Below, piece by piece: positions 29,604 to 38,489 of a DNA stretch of 64,000 bases. The stretch comes from Pseudolysinimonas kribbensis (GTDB lineage Bacteria > Actinomycetota > Actinomycetes > Actinomycetales > Microbacteriaceae). A program made the position numbers and the translations under genes. Where the stretch lies: assembly GCF_030161895.1 (NCBI RefSeq), contig NZ_BSVB01000001.1:2728001-2792000 (forward strand). The letters run 5' to 3'. Position 1 is the stretch's first letter, and the number at the start of each line of letters is the position of its first letter. Below the pieces are notes generated by a model. It was given only the letters and a program-made list of their open reading frames with translations. It was not told the origin of the DNA and did no database searches.

Positions 29604-31154
29604 CTACCGGCGCCGGACGGCCTTGAGCGTGCGCAGCAGGAGCAGCATCGCGGGGGCGAGACGCCGGAACTCGGATGCCGTGCGCGGCAGCTGCAGCAGT
29701 CCCGTCGCGCTCGCGATGGTGGTCGACTCGGCGTAGCGCAGCAGCCCCTCGGGCCCGTTGCGGCGTCCGAGCCCCGAGCGCTTCACGCCGCCCATCGGCG
29801 CGTCGACGCTCGAGAAGGTGGCGCGGTAGCCCTCGTTGACGTTCACGCTGCCTGCCTTCAGCCGAGCCGCGACGCGCAGGCCGCGTGCGCGGGATCCGGC
29901 GAACACCGACGCGTTCAGGCCGAACTCGGAGTCGTTCGCGGCGGCGATCGCGGCATCCTCGCCCTCGACGACGGTCACGGCGACGAGCGGGCCGAAGGTC
30001 TCGTGGGCGAAGCACTGCATCTCGCTCGTGACGTCGGTGAGCACGGTCGGTTCGACGAAGTACGGCCCGAGCTCGGGGCGGGCGTGGCCGCCGGCGAGCA
30101 CCGTCGCGCCGTGAGCGACGGCGTCGTCGAGGTGCGCCAGGACGCGCTCGAGCTGCGCCTTCGTGGCGAGCGAGCCGACGTCGGTCGTGTACGCGAGGTC
30201 GGAGCCGAGCCGCAGCGACGCGACGCGCTCGGCGAAGGCGGGGATGAACCGGTCGGCGACGCCGCGCAGCACGAAGACGCGCTCCATCGACACGCACAAC
30301 TGCCCGGCCGCGGAGAAGCACGCGTACGCCGCATCCGCGGCCGCCTTCGCGGGGTCGACGTCGTCGAGCACGATGAGCGGGTTCTTGCCGCCGAGTTCCA
30401 TCGAGGCGGGGATCAGCCGGCCCGCCGCGCGCTGCGCGACCCGCGCGCCGGTGGCGGTCGACCCGGTGAAGCTCACGTAGTCGCCCGCGTCGACGACGGC
30501 GTTGCCGATCTCGTCGCCGTCACCCGCGACGACGGCCCACAGGGCCTCCGGCAGGCCCGCGTCGGTGAAGCAGCGGCGCGCCGCGAGGATCGACAGCGCG
30601 CCCTGGTTGTCGGCCTTCTGCACGATGCCGTTGCCGGCGGCGAGGGCCGGCGCGATGTCCATGACGGCGAGGCTCAGCGGGTAGTTCCACGGCGTGATGA
30701 CGCCGACGATGCCCTTCGGCCGATAGTGCACGCGGGTGCGCAGCACGAGCGGGATGCCGGCTCGGCGCGCACCGCCCGCGAGCACCCGGCGCGCGGCCAG
30801 CGCGTTGTAGCGCGTCGCGCCCGCCGAGTTGAAGACCTCCTCGAACGCCTGCCCGCGGGTCTTGCCGGTCTCGGTCTGCACGGCGTCGAGCAGCAGCTCG
30901 CGCCGCTCCAGCAGCAGGTCGTGCGCGCGCAGCAGCACGGCCCGGCGGTGCCGCCAGCCGGCCGCCCACCACGAGGCCTGCGCGACGCGGGCGGCGGCCG
31001 CGGCGTCCTGCACGTCCTGCGCGCTCGAGAGCGGCAGCTCGTGCAGCACATCGCCCGTGAACGGGGCGATGACGCTCGCCGTGCGCCCGGAGGTCGCGGT
31101 GAGCCCCGCCGTGAGCGCGTCGGTCTCGGCCCGTTGCAGCATCGATCCGGACAT
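29604..31154 (-). CDS. gabD: Succinate-semialdehyde dehydrogenase (NADP+)
   Basis: An aldehyde dehydrogenase of 516 residues from the ATG at 31154. The catalytic cysteine is in AAGQLCVSMERVFV (about residue 288), the general base in SMELGGKNPL and the cofactor loop in SFTGSTATGARV. The succinic-semialdehyde type is suggested by overall resemblance to actinobacterial gabD2 products and by TPWNYPLSLAVMDIAPALAAGN. It is divergent from a transporter and PLP decarboxylase, so GABA or another amino-acid breakdown route is possible. Confidence 0.85.
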   Translation of the reverse strand: MSGSMLQRAETDALTAGLTATSGRTASVIAPFTGDVLHELPLSSAQDVQDAAAAARVAQASWWAAGWRHRRAVLLRAHDLLLERRELLLDAVQTETGKTRGQAFEEVFNSAGATRYNALAARRVLAGGARRAGIPLVLRTRVHYRPKGIVGVITPWNYPLSLAVMDIAPALAAGNGIVQKADNQGALSILAARRCFTDAGLPEALWAVVAGDGDEIGNAVVDAGDYVSFTGSTATGARVAQRAAGRLIPASMELGGKNPLIVLDDVDPAKAAADAAYACFSAAGQLCVSMERVFVLRGVADRFIPAFAERVASLRLGSDLAYTTDVGSLATKAQLERVLAHLDDAVAHGATVLAGGHARPELGPYFVEPTVLTDVTSEMQCFAHETFGPLVAVTVVEGEDAAIAAANDSEFGLNASVFAGSRARGLRVAARLKAGSVNVNEGYRATFSSVDAPMGGVKRSGLGRRNGPEGLLRYAESTTIASATGLLQLPRTASEFRRLAPAMLLLLRTLKAVRRR

Positions 31155-31189
31155 GGGGGCGAGCCTAGTTCTTCGGATACGGTGACGGC

Positions 31190-32644
31190 ATGGCAGCGCA
31201 GCCACCGCCCGTCACGGCCGCCCCCAGCGTTCTCGGCACCGGCACCCTCGTCCGCTACGCCGTGGGCTCGATCGGCACCGGCGGCTTCTCGACGCTGCCC
31301 GGGCTCGTGCTCGTCTACTTCCTCACCGACACCCTCGGGGTCGCCGCCATCGCGGCCGGGCTGCTCGTGACGCTCGCGAAGGTGTGGGACGTCATCATCG
31401 ACCCGTTCATCGGCGCCCAAAGTGATCGGAGCCTCGCCCGCACCGGATCGCGGCGGCGCTTCATGCTGCTCGGCGCGATCCTGCTGCCGCTGTTCTTCGT
31501 GATCACGTTCGCGGTGCCGGCGGGCCTGTCGCCGCTGCTGTCGGGCGTGTGGGTGTTCGTGGCGTTCGTGCTCGCGGCGACCGCGTTCAGCCTGTTCCAG
31601 GTGCCGTACATCGCGCTGCCGGCCGAGCTGGCATCCGGCTACGACGCCCGCACCCGGCTGCTGTCGGCGCGCGTGGTCGTGCTGACCTTCGCGATCCTGC
31701 TGTTCGGCGCGGGCGGGCCGGCCCTGCGCTCGCTCGGCGGCGACGACGAGCACCTCGGCTACCTGCTCATGGGCGTCGTCGCGGCGGTCGTGCTCTTCGC
31801 CGGGCTCATCGTGTCGATGACCGCTGCCGGGAAGGGCGAGCCGTTCGAGGAGGCGCGCGCCTCGGTGGCCGAGACCTACCGGCGAGGCTGGCGGGCGCTG
31901 CGTCGCAGTGCGCCGTTCCGCGCCCTGCTCGGCACGTTCGTGCTGCAGGCGCTCGCGACCGGGATGATGCTGGCCGGCGCGCAGTACGTCGCACGCTGGG
32001 TGCTCCACGACGAGAACGCCGTCGACCTGCTGTTCGTCGCACTCATCGCCCCTGCGCTGGTGTGCGCGCCGCTCTGGGGCGTGATCGCACGGCGCACGGG
32101 CAAGGAACGCGCCTTCGCGTTCGCGTCGGCGCTCTTCGGGCTCGCCGCCCTCTCCCTCGTCGTGCTGGCGTTCGCGCCGGGCGCGTGGCTCTACGCGTCG
32201 GTCGCCGTCGCGGGCGCCGCCTACGCGGGACTGCAGACCCTGCCGCTCGCGATGCTGCCCGACGTCATCGGCCATGATGCGCGGCGGCACGGCGAGAACC
32301 GCGCCGGCACGTTCGGCGGGGTGTGGACGGCGGGCGAGACCGCGGGACTCGCGCTCGGCACGACCGTGCTCACCATCGTGCTCGCCGTCACCGGCTACCA
32401 GGCGTCGGTGGCCGGCGAGCACACCACCCAGTCGGGCACCGCCGTGCTCGGCATCGTGCTGAGCTTCAGCATCGTGCCCGCCGTGATCGTGGCGCTGAGC
32501 CTGCTCACCCTCGCGCGCTACCCGCTGCGACGGGCGGACGTCGAAGCCGACTCCGACGCGCCCGACGCCGACTCCGACTTGCCCGATGCCGAGGCCGCGG
32601 GGGCGGTCGACGGCACCCCGCTCGAGACGGGTCCGCTCGCGTGA
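31190..32644 (+). CDS. MFS/GPH-family sugar or solute:cation symporter
   Basis: A 484-residue membrane transporter with twelve helices. The GPH-family loop WDVIIDPFIGAQSDRSLARTGSRRR between helices 2 and 3 and MLPDVIGHDARRHGENRAG in the second half are diagnostic. Family members import sugars, glucuronides or related solutes with H+ or Na+. The C-terminal tail is acidic and Asp-rich. The stop overlaps the PLP decarboxylase start by GTGA, so expression is coupled. Confidence 0.9.
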   Translation: MAAQPPPVTAAPSVLGTGTLVRYAVGSIGTGGFSTLPGLVLVYFLTDTLGVAAIAAGLLVTLAKVWDVIIDPFIGAQSDRSLARTGSRRRFMLLGAILLPLFFVITFAVPAGLSPLLSGVWVFVAFVLAATAFSLFQVPYIALPAELASGYDARTRLLSARVVVLTFAILLFGAGGPALRSLGGDDEHLGYLLMGVVAAVVLFAGLIVSMTAAGKGEPFEEARASVAETYRRGWRALRRSAPFRALLGTFVLQALATGMMLAGAQYVARWVLHDENAVDLLFVALIAPALVCAPLWGVIARRTGKERAFAFASALFGLAALSLVVLAFAPGAWLYASVAVAGAAYAGLQTLPLAMLPDVIGHDARRHGENRAGTFGGVWTAGETAGLALGTTVLTIVLAVTGYQASVAGEHTTQSGTAVLGIVLSFSIVPAVIVALSLLTLARYPLRRADVEADSDAPDADSDLPDAEAAGAVDGTPLETGPLA

Positions 32645-34116
32645 GCCTCGGATTCGTCGAGGAGCCCGGCGAGATCCTCGACCGGCTCCGCGCGCTGCGC
32701 GCCGCGGACGCGCCCACCCACGGCGGCCGGGTGCTCAGCTACGTCTACGACCCCGGCGACGACGCGCTCGACGACCTCGCCGCGGCCGCCATCCGCGAGA
32801 TGCAGCCGGTCAACGGGCTCGACCCGACGACGTTCACCTCCGTCGCCGCGCTCGAGCGCGAGGTCGTCGGCTTCGTGCGCGGGCTGCTGCACGGAGACGA
32901 CGACGTCGTCGGGTCGGTCACCACGGGCGGGACCGAGAGCTGCCTGCTCGCGGTCAAGACGGCGCGCGACGTGTGGCGGGCGGGGCATCCGGATGCCGGA
33001 CGCCCGCGCCTGATCGCGCCCACGACCGTGCACGCCGCGTTTCAGAAGGCCGCGCACTACCTCGACCTGACGCTCGACCCGGTGCCGGTCGACCGCGACG
33101 GACGGGTGTCGCCGGATGCCATCGCTGCGCGGCTGGGCGACGACGTCGCGCTCGTGGTGGTGTCGGCGCCGTCGTATCCGGTCGCGGCGCTCGACCCGGT
33201 CGAAGAGGTCGCCGCCGCGTGCGCGGACCGCGGCGTCGCGCTGCATGTCGACGCGTGCATCGGCGGGCTCGTGCTGCCGTTCTGGCGCCGGCCCGACGGC
33301 GCCGGTCTGCCGGACTGGGACTTCGCGGTGCCCGGGGTGAGCAGCGTGAGCGCCGACCTGCACAAGTTCGGCTACGCGCCCAAGGGCGTCTCGGTGCTGC
33401 TGCAGCGCGGACGCGACCGGCAGCGCGCGCAGTACTTCGCGACGACGCGCTGGCCGGGGTATCCGGTCGTCAACCCGACGGTGCTCGGGTCGAAGTCGGC
33501 CGGACCGCTCGCCGCCGCCTGGGCGATCATCCACGCGCTGGGTGCCGACGGGTTCGCGGAGCTCGCCGATTCGTGCCGCCGCTCCACCGAGACCCTGCGC
33601 GCGACGGTCGACGGGATCGAGGGGCTGCGGGTCCTGGGTGAGCCCACCGGACCGCTGCTCGCCGTCGCGACCGACGAGACCGTGCCCGTCGACCGCCGGG
33701 TCGACCCCCACCACTGGGCGGACGCCGTGCGCGGCTCGGGCTGGGTGCTGCAGCTGCAGCCCGGGCTGACCCAGGACGACGGGGTGCGGCTGCCGCCGAC
33801 GACGCACCTCACGATCACCCCGGTCACCGAGCGCGGACTGTCCGAGCTGGTGCCGGCGCTCGAGGCGGGTGCCGACGCCGTGCGTGGGGAGGCGCCATTC
33901 GACCCCGCGCCGCTGCTCGGAACCCTGCCGCTGCTCGACGCGCCGCTCGACAGCGCGACGGCGGCGGTAATTCTCGCGGGTCTCGGTCTGGGCGGGGGCG
34001 CGGGCCTCCCGGATCGTCAGGCCCCGCTCCTGGCTCTGATCGAAGCGGTCCCGGTCCCCGTCGCCGAGCGCCTGCTCATCGAGCTGCTCGCGCGCCTCGT
34101 CGAACCATCGATCTGA
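32641..34116 (+). CDS. PLP-dependent decarboxylase (group II / sphingosine-phosphate-lyase-like)
   Basis: A 491-residue fold-type I enzyme. The PLP lysine is in VSADLHKFGYAPKG (about residue 242); TTGGTESCLLAVK and HVDACIGGLVLPFW are group II decarboxylase motifs. Related proteins are sphingosine-1-phosphate lyases and glutamate/tyrosine decarboxylases. About 60 residues at the C-terminus (after APFDPAPLLG) exceed the catalytic fold and look like a helical add-on. GTG start overlaps the transporter stop. Amino acid versus phosphoamine substrate cannot be decided from sequence. Confidence 0.85.
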   Translation: MSLGFVEEPGEILDRLRALRAADAPTHGGRVLSYVYDPGDDALDDLAAAAIREMQPVNGLDPTTFTSVAALEREVVGFVRGLLHGDDDVVGSVTTGGTESCLLAVKTARDVWRAGHPDAGRPRLIAPTTVHAAFQKAAHYLDLTLDPVPVDRDGRVSPDAIAARLGDDVALVVVSAPSYPVAALDPVEEVAAACADRGVALHVDACIGGLVLPFWRRPDGAGLPDWDFAVPGVSSVSADLHKFGYAPKGVSVLLQRGRDRQRAQYFATTRWPGYPVVNPTVLGSKSAGPLAAAWAIIHALGADGFAELADSCRRSTETLRATVDGIEGLRVLGEPTGPLLAVATDETVPVDRRVDPHHWADAVRGSGWVLQLQPGLTQDDGVRLPPTTHLTITPVTERGLSELVPALEAGADAVRGEAPFDPAPLLGTLPLLDAPLDSATAAVILAGLGLGGGAGLPDRQAPLLALIEAVPVPVAERLLIELLARLVEPSI

Positions 34117-34160
34117 CGCACATGCCCGGTCTGCGCCGCGCGCGATAGGGCATGTGCGTC
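34115..34160. terminator. Bidirectional hairpin between convergent genes
   Basis: GACGCACATGCC (34115-34126) and GGCATGTGCGTC (34149-34160) pair perfectly across a 22-nt loop. It sits between the PLP decarboxylase stop and the mrp stop, so it can terminate both. No T-tract is present. Confidence 0.6.
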
Positions 34161-34181
34161 GGATCGACCGCGCGGCGTCCG

Positions 34182-35261
34182 TCAGCGCGGGCGGAAGGGG
34201 AGGGGGCGGCCGGCGAGGCCGCGGGCGCGGGTCGCGAGAGAGGCGGCCAGCTGCGCGATCGCCAGTGATGCCGGGTCGGACGGGTGGGCCAGCACGGCGG
34301 GGGAGCCGGCATCCCCGTCCTCGCGCAGCGCGCCGCTCAGCGGCACGGTCGCGAGCATCGGCACGCCGAGGCGCTCGGCCAGCCGTTCGCCGCCGCCCGA
34401 CCCGAACACCCCGCCCGACATGTTCTCGACCACGCCGATCACGGTCTGCCCGGTCTGCCGCGCGACGAGGCCGCTGCGCTCGGCGACCTCGGCGGCCGCG
34501 GGCTGCGGCGTCGTCACCACCACGACCTCCGCGTGCGGCAGCAGCTGCCCGAGCGAGATCGCGATGTCGCCGGTGCCGGGCGGCAGATCGAGCAGCAGCA
34601 CGTCGAGGTCGCCGAACCACACGTCGGTGAGGAACTGCTGCAGCGTGCGGTGCAGGAGCGGCCCGCGCCAGGAGACGGCGGTCGAGGGCTCCACGAACAT
34701 CCCGATCGAGATGACCTTCACCCCGTGCGCGATGGGCGGCAGGATCATGTCACCGACCCGCGTCGGGACCGCGCCGGTGACCCCCAGGATGCCGGGGATC
34801 GAGAACCCGAAGACGTCGGCATCCACGAGACCCACCCGCAGCCCCGGACCGCCGGGAGCGGGCGCCGCCAGCGCGACCGCGAGGTTGGCGGTGAGCGTCG
34901 ACTTGCCGACGCCGCCCTTGCCGCTCGTGATCGCGAAGATCTTCGTCAGCGTGTCGGGACCGAACTGCTGCGGCCGGACGCCGCGCAGCCTCGTCACGAG
35001 CGCCTCCCGCTCGACCGGGGTCATGACCCCGATCGTGAGGTCGACCGCGGTGACGCCGTCGACACCGGATGCCGCCGCCCGCACATCGCGCTCGATGCGG
35101 TCGGCCGCGGGACATCCCACGATCGTCAGCCGCAGGTCGATGCGGGCGACGCCCTCGTCGACCACGGCATCCCGCACCATGTCGAGTTCCGTGATCGGGC
35201 GGCGGATCTCGGGGTCCTGCACCCGCGCGAGCGCGGACCAGAGCGGATCAGACGCGGGCAT
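34182..35261 (-). CDS. mrp: Mrp/ApbC-type Fe-S cluster carrier ATPase
   Basis: A 359-residue protein with a MIP18/DUF59 domain (about 5-90) and a deviant Walker P-loop ATPase (TSGKGGVGKSTLTANLA near 112). VDADVFGFSIPGILG and LDLPPGTGDIAISLGQ are Mrp hallmarks. Mrp proteins carry iron-sulfur clusters. The CxxC pair seen in many Mrp proteins is absent; the equivalent stretch is ENMSGGVFGSGGGE, which is common in actinobacteria as far as I recall. Followed upstream by DUF1003 and MgtE_N genes. Confidence 0.92.
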   Translation of the reverse strand: MPASDPLWSALARVQDPEIRRPITELDMVRDAVVDEGVARIDLRLTIVGCPAADRIERDVRAAASGVDGVTAVDLTIGVMTPVEREALVTRLRGVRPQQFGPDTLTKIFAITSGKGGVGKSTLTANLAVALAAPAPGGPGLRVGLVDADVFGFSIPGILGVTGAVPTRVGDMILPPIAHGVKVISIGMFVEPSTAVSWRGPLLHRTLQQFLTDVWFGDLDVLLLDLPPGTGDIAISLGQLLPHAEVVVVTTPQPAAAEVAERSGLVARQTGQTVIGVVENMSGGVFGSGGGERLAERLGVPMLATVPLSGALREDGDAGSPAVLAHPSDPASLAIAQLAASLATRARGLAGRPLPFRPR

Positions 35262-35264
35262 CGG

Positions 35265-35780
35265 TCACGGGCGCACCTTCTTGGCGGCCGGCTCCTCGGG
35301 CTGCCGGTCGAGCTCCTCGAGCAGCGAGCGCAGCTCGGCGCGGATGAAGTCCTTCGTCGCCACATCCTGCATCGCGAGCCGCAGCGACACGACCTCCCTG
35401 GCCAGGTATTCGGTGTCGGCGAGGTTGCGCTCGGCGCGCTGACGGTCCTGCTCGATCTGCACCCGATCCCGGTCGTCCTGCCGGTTCTGTGCCAACAGGA
35501 TGAGGGGCGCGGCGTACGAGGCCTGCAGCGACAGGATCAGCGTCAGCAGCGTGAAGTTGTGCAGGTGCGAGTCGAACTGCCAGGTCGCCGGGAGGGCGGT
35601 GTTCCACACCAGCCAGACGACGACGATGACCGTCATCGCGATGAGGAACGCGCTCGTGCCCATCGCGCGGGCGAACGCCTCGGAGAACCGGCCGAATCGG
35701 TCGGTGCCGGTCGCCCGGAACGGCACGAAGGACGAGCGCAGGCCCTTGGGGGCGTCGAAGTCGCTAGCGGCGCGTGCCAT
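35265..35780 (-). CDS. DUF1003 membrane protein
   Basis: A 171-residue protein with two helices (SAFLIAMTVIVVVWLVWNTAL and FTLLTLILSLQASYAAPLILL) followed by QNRQDDRDRVQIEQDRQRAE, the DUF1003 signature. The C-terminus is a charged coiled coil (about 100-165). No function is established. It overlaps the MgtE_N gene by 17 bp and ends 3 bp from mrp, so the three are one transcript. Confidence 0.9.
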   Translation of the reverse strand: MARAASDFDAPKGLRSSFVPFRATGTDRFGRFSEAFARAMGTSAFLIAMTVIVVVWLVWNTALPATWQFDSHLHNFTLLTLILSLQASYAAPLILLAQNRQDDRDRVQIEQDRQRAERNLADTEYLAREVVSLRLAMQDVATKDFIRAELRSLLEELDRQPEEPAAKKVRP

Positions 35781-37068
35781 GAGACGTCCTCCTTCGTGGG
35801 ATCGGGATCGCTGCGGTCGAGGTGCTCACCGGGCCGCGCCGGTTCTCGGTACTTCGCCAATCATCGGGGAGCAGATAGTCGAGGACGTCGTCAATGGTCA
35901 CCACCCCGACGAGTCGATGGTTCTCATCCACGACGGGGAGCGAGACCAGGTTGTAGCTGGCGAGGATGCGCGACACCTCGGCCGCGCTCGTGTCGGCGCG
36001 CACCGGCTCGAGGCTCGTGTCGAGCAGGGTGCCGAGGCGCTCGTTCGGCGGGTAGCGCAGCATCCGCTGGAAGTGCACCATGCCGAGGAAGCGTCCAGTC
36101 GGCGGCTCGTACGGCGGCAGGGTCACGCAGACCGCGGCGCCGAGGGCCGGGGCGAGCTCGTGACGCCGGATGAGCGCGAGCCCCTCGGCGACGGTCGCAT
36201 CGGCCGACACGATGATCGGCTCGGTCGTCATGAGTCCGCCCGCCGTGTCGGGCGCGTAGGTCAGCAGGAAGCGCACGTCCTCCGCCTCCTCGGGCTCCAT
36301 GAGGTCGAGAAGGGCCTCGCCCTGCTTCTCGGGCAGCTGCGCGATGAGGTCGGCCGCGTCATCCGGCTGCATGGCGTCGAGCACGTCGGCGGCACGCTCG
36401 TTGGGCAGGGTGCCGATGAGGTCGATCTGGTCGTCCTCGTCCATCTCCTCGAGGGCGTCGGCGAGCCGGGCGTCCGGCAGCTCGGCCGCCACCTCGGCGC
36501 GCCGGCCCTCCGGCAGCTCGAGCAGGGTCGAGGCGAGGTCGGCGGGCAGCAGATCGGAGTACGTGGCGATGAGCTGCTCGGCGGACTGCGGCTCGCCCTT
36601 CTCCGTCTTCTCGCGCACGGCATCCCAGGCCGCGAAGACGGTCGACCCGCGGCCGAACGCGCCCGTCTTCGGGCGGCGCAGGAACAGGTCGGTGACGTCC
36701 CACTCGCCGGGCGCGGTCTCCTCGATCGCGACGTCCTCGATCGTGGCGTCGCCGGAGCCGTCCCGCACGACGACACGGCGACCCAGGAGCTCGGCGATCA
36801 CGCGCACCTCGCCGCCGCGCTGGACGAAGCGGCGCAGATTGATGAGGCCGGTCGTGATGACCTGGCCCGCGCCGATGCTCGTGACCCGGCCGATCCCCAC
36901 GAAGACGGTGCGCTTGCCGGGGATCTCGACGATGAGCCCCACGACGGTCGGCGACTTGCCGCGGCGGTAGACCACCAGCACGTCGCGCACGCGGCCGACC
37001 CGGTCACCGGCCGGGTCGAAGACGCTGCAGCCGGCCAACCGGGCGACGAAGACCCTGGTGGCGCTCAC
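35764..37068 (-). CDS. PRC-barrel, MgtE N-terminal and CBS domain protein without channel
   Basis: A 434-residue soluble protein. An N-terminal PRC-barrel-like part (about 1-110, SVFDPAGDRVGRVRDVLVV) is followed by an MgtE_N superhelix (about 175-270, repeated LPxxRAADVLDAM-type units) and a CBS pair (about 280-405, VRFLLTYAPDTAGGLMT, SLPVVDENHRLVGVVTIDD). These are the Mg2+-sensing parts of MgtE, but the transmembrane channel domain is missing. Start GTG at 37068. Likely partner is the coupled DUF1003 membrane protein. Confidence 0.9.
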   Translation of the reverse strand: MSATRVFVARLAGCSVFDPAGDRVGRVRDVLVVYRRGKSPTVVGLIVEIPGKRTVFVGIGRVTSIGAGQVITTGLINLRRFVQRGGEVRVIAELLGRRVVVRDGSGDATIEDVAIEETAPGEWDVTDLFLRRPKTGAFGRGSTVFAAWDAVREKTEKGEPQSAEQLIATYSDLLPADLASTLLELPEGRRAEVAAELPDARLADALEEMDEDDQIDLIGTLPNERAADVLDAMQPDDAADLIAQLPEKQGEALLDLMEPEEAEDVRFLLTYAPDTAGGLMTTEPIIVSADATVAEGLALIRRHELAPALGAAVCVTLPPYEPPTGRFLGMVHFQRMLRYPPNERLGTLLDTSLEPVRADTSAAEVSRILASYNLVSLPVVDENHRLVGVVTIDDVLDYLLPDDWRSTENRRGPVSTSTAAIPIPRRRTSHGTRR

Positions 37069-37109
37069 GCTGAAACCCTACTCGCGGCCTCTCGTGGGAT
37101 GATGCCCGC

Positions 37110-37601
37110 ATGACCGACCCTCTCGCCCGTGCAGCCGATCTCCAGCGCGTGCCGCGCGGCGACATCCTGGGCACCTACGACACCTATCCGGAGGCGCAGT
37201 CCGTCGTGGACCGTCTCGCCAAGGCGGACTTCGCCGTCGCCAACGTCTCGATCGTCGGCAACGACCTGAAGACCGTCGAGCGGGTGACGCGCAAGCTCTC
37301 GTGGAGCCGTGCCGCGCTGGAGGGTGCACTGAGCGGTGCCTGGTTCGGCCTCTTCATCGGGCTGCTGTTCACGCTGTTCCCGACGAGCACCGGCGGCGTG
37401 AACTGGGAGCTCTTCATCGCGGCGATCCTCATCGGCGCGGCGGCCGGCCTGCTGTTCCGGATCGGGGCGTACGGCTTCTCCCGGCGCAGCCGTGACTTCG
37501 ACTCGACGCGGCAGATGCTGGCCGCGAACTACCAGGTGATCGTGACCGACGGTCAGCTGGCCGCCGCCCAGGCCGCGCTCGCCCGCCAGCCCGCCGAGTA
37601 G
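37110..37601 (+). CDS. General stress protein 17M-like membrane protein
   Basis: A 163-residue protein. The N-terminal YflT/GSP17M domain reads GTYDTYPEAQSVVDRLAKAD, with two helices in the middle (AWFGLFIGLLFTLF, FIAAILIGAAAGLLFRIG). The ATG at 37110 lies 41 bp from the divergent MgtE_N gene start. A clear terminator follows. Function of the family is unproven beyond stress induction in Bacillus. Confidence 0.82.
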   Translation: MTDPLARAADLQRVPRGDILGTYDTYPEAQSVVDRLAKADFAVANVSIVGNDLKTVERVTRKLSWSRAALEGALSGAWFGLFIGLLFTLFPTSTGGVNWELFIAAILIGAAAGLLFRIGAYGFSRRSRDFDSTRQMLAANYQVIVTDGQLAAAQAALARQPAE

Positions 37602-37616
37602 CTCGTCCACCAGCCA

Positions 37617-37653
37617 AAAACGCCCAGTGCAACGGAGTGGCACTGGGCGTTTT
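37617..37653. terminator. Bidirectional intrinsic terminator
   Basis: AAAACGCCCAGTGC (37617-37630) pairs with GCACTGGGCGTTT(T) (37640-37653) around a 9-nt loop, giving an A-tract and a T-tract on the two sides. It separates the stress gene from the convergent exporter permease gene. Confidence 0.85.
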
Positions 37654-37671
37654 CGGCTAGGGGGCGCGGGG

Positions 37672-38489
37672 CTAGCGGCGGCCCGCCTTGCGGCGGAAGA
37701 GCCATCCCGACCACACGACGCCGGCCGCCAGGATGAGCGCGCACCAGCCCAGCGCCCACCAGCTGTCGGTGCCGTGGATGCCGGTCCCGAGCAGCAGGCC
37801 GCGGATCGTCTCGATGATGGGCGTGAGCGGCTGGTGCTCGGCGATCCAGCGCAGCCAGGTCGGCATCGTGTCGACCGGCACGAACGCACTCGACACGTAC
37901 GGAAGGAACATCAGGATGAACCCGTACCCGTTCGCGGAGTCGGGGCTCGAGGCGGCGAGGCCGATCGCGGCGAACAGGAACGTGATCACGAGGATGTAGA
38001 GCGCGACGAGACCGGCGACGCCGATCCAGCCGCCGAGGCTCGCCTCGGGGCGGAACCCGACCGCGATGCCGACACCGATGACGACGGCGGTCGCGACGAG
38101 GTTGCGCAGCAGGCTGGCCACGACGTGTCCCGTGATCACGGCGGATGCCCGCATCGGCATGGTGCGGAACCGGTCGATGATCCCCGCGGTCATGTCGTTC
38201 GCCACATCGACGGCGGTCGACGCCGCGCCATACCCGGCGCAGAGCAGGATGATGCCCGGCACGACGTAGTCGACGTAGCCGCCATCGGACTGGATCGCAC
38301 CGCCGAACACGTAGGTGAACAGCAGCATGAGGATCGTGGGCAGCACGATCGCCATGATCAGCTGGTCGGGCGTGCGCAGCGAGTGGATGATGCTGCGGCG
38401 GATGAAGACGGCCTCCTCGGTGAGGGGCGCTGCCGCACTCGCGGAGAGGTGGCGGCGAGGCCCGTGGTGATGGGCAGGGTGGCGGTCAT
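37672..38489 (-). CDS. ABC-2 type exporter permease, DrrB family; one frameshift
   Basis: Membrane half of a drug or lipid exporter, six helices. The ABC-2 motifs include LRTPDQLIMAIVLPTILMLLF near the N-terminus and GYGFILMFLPYVSSAFVPVDTMP, typical of daunorubicin-resistance DrrB proteins. One base is missing in the G4 run 38424-38427; restored length is 272 residues from the ATG at 38489. That start overlaps the ATPase stop (ATGA), so the two are coupled. Confidence 0.9.
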
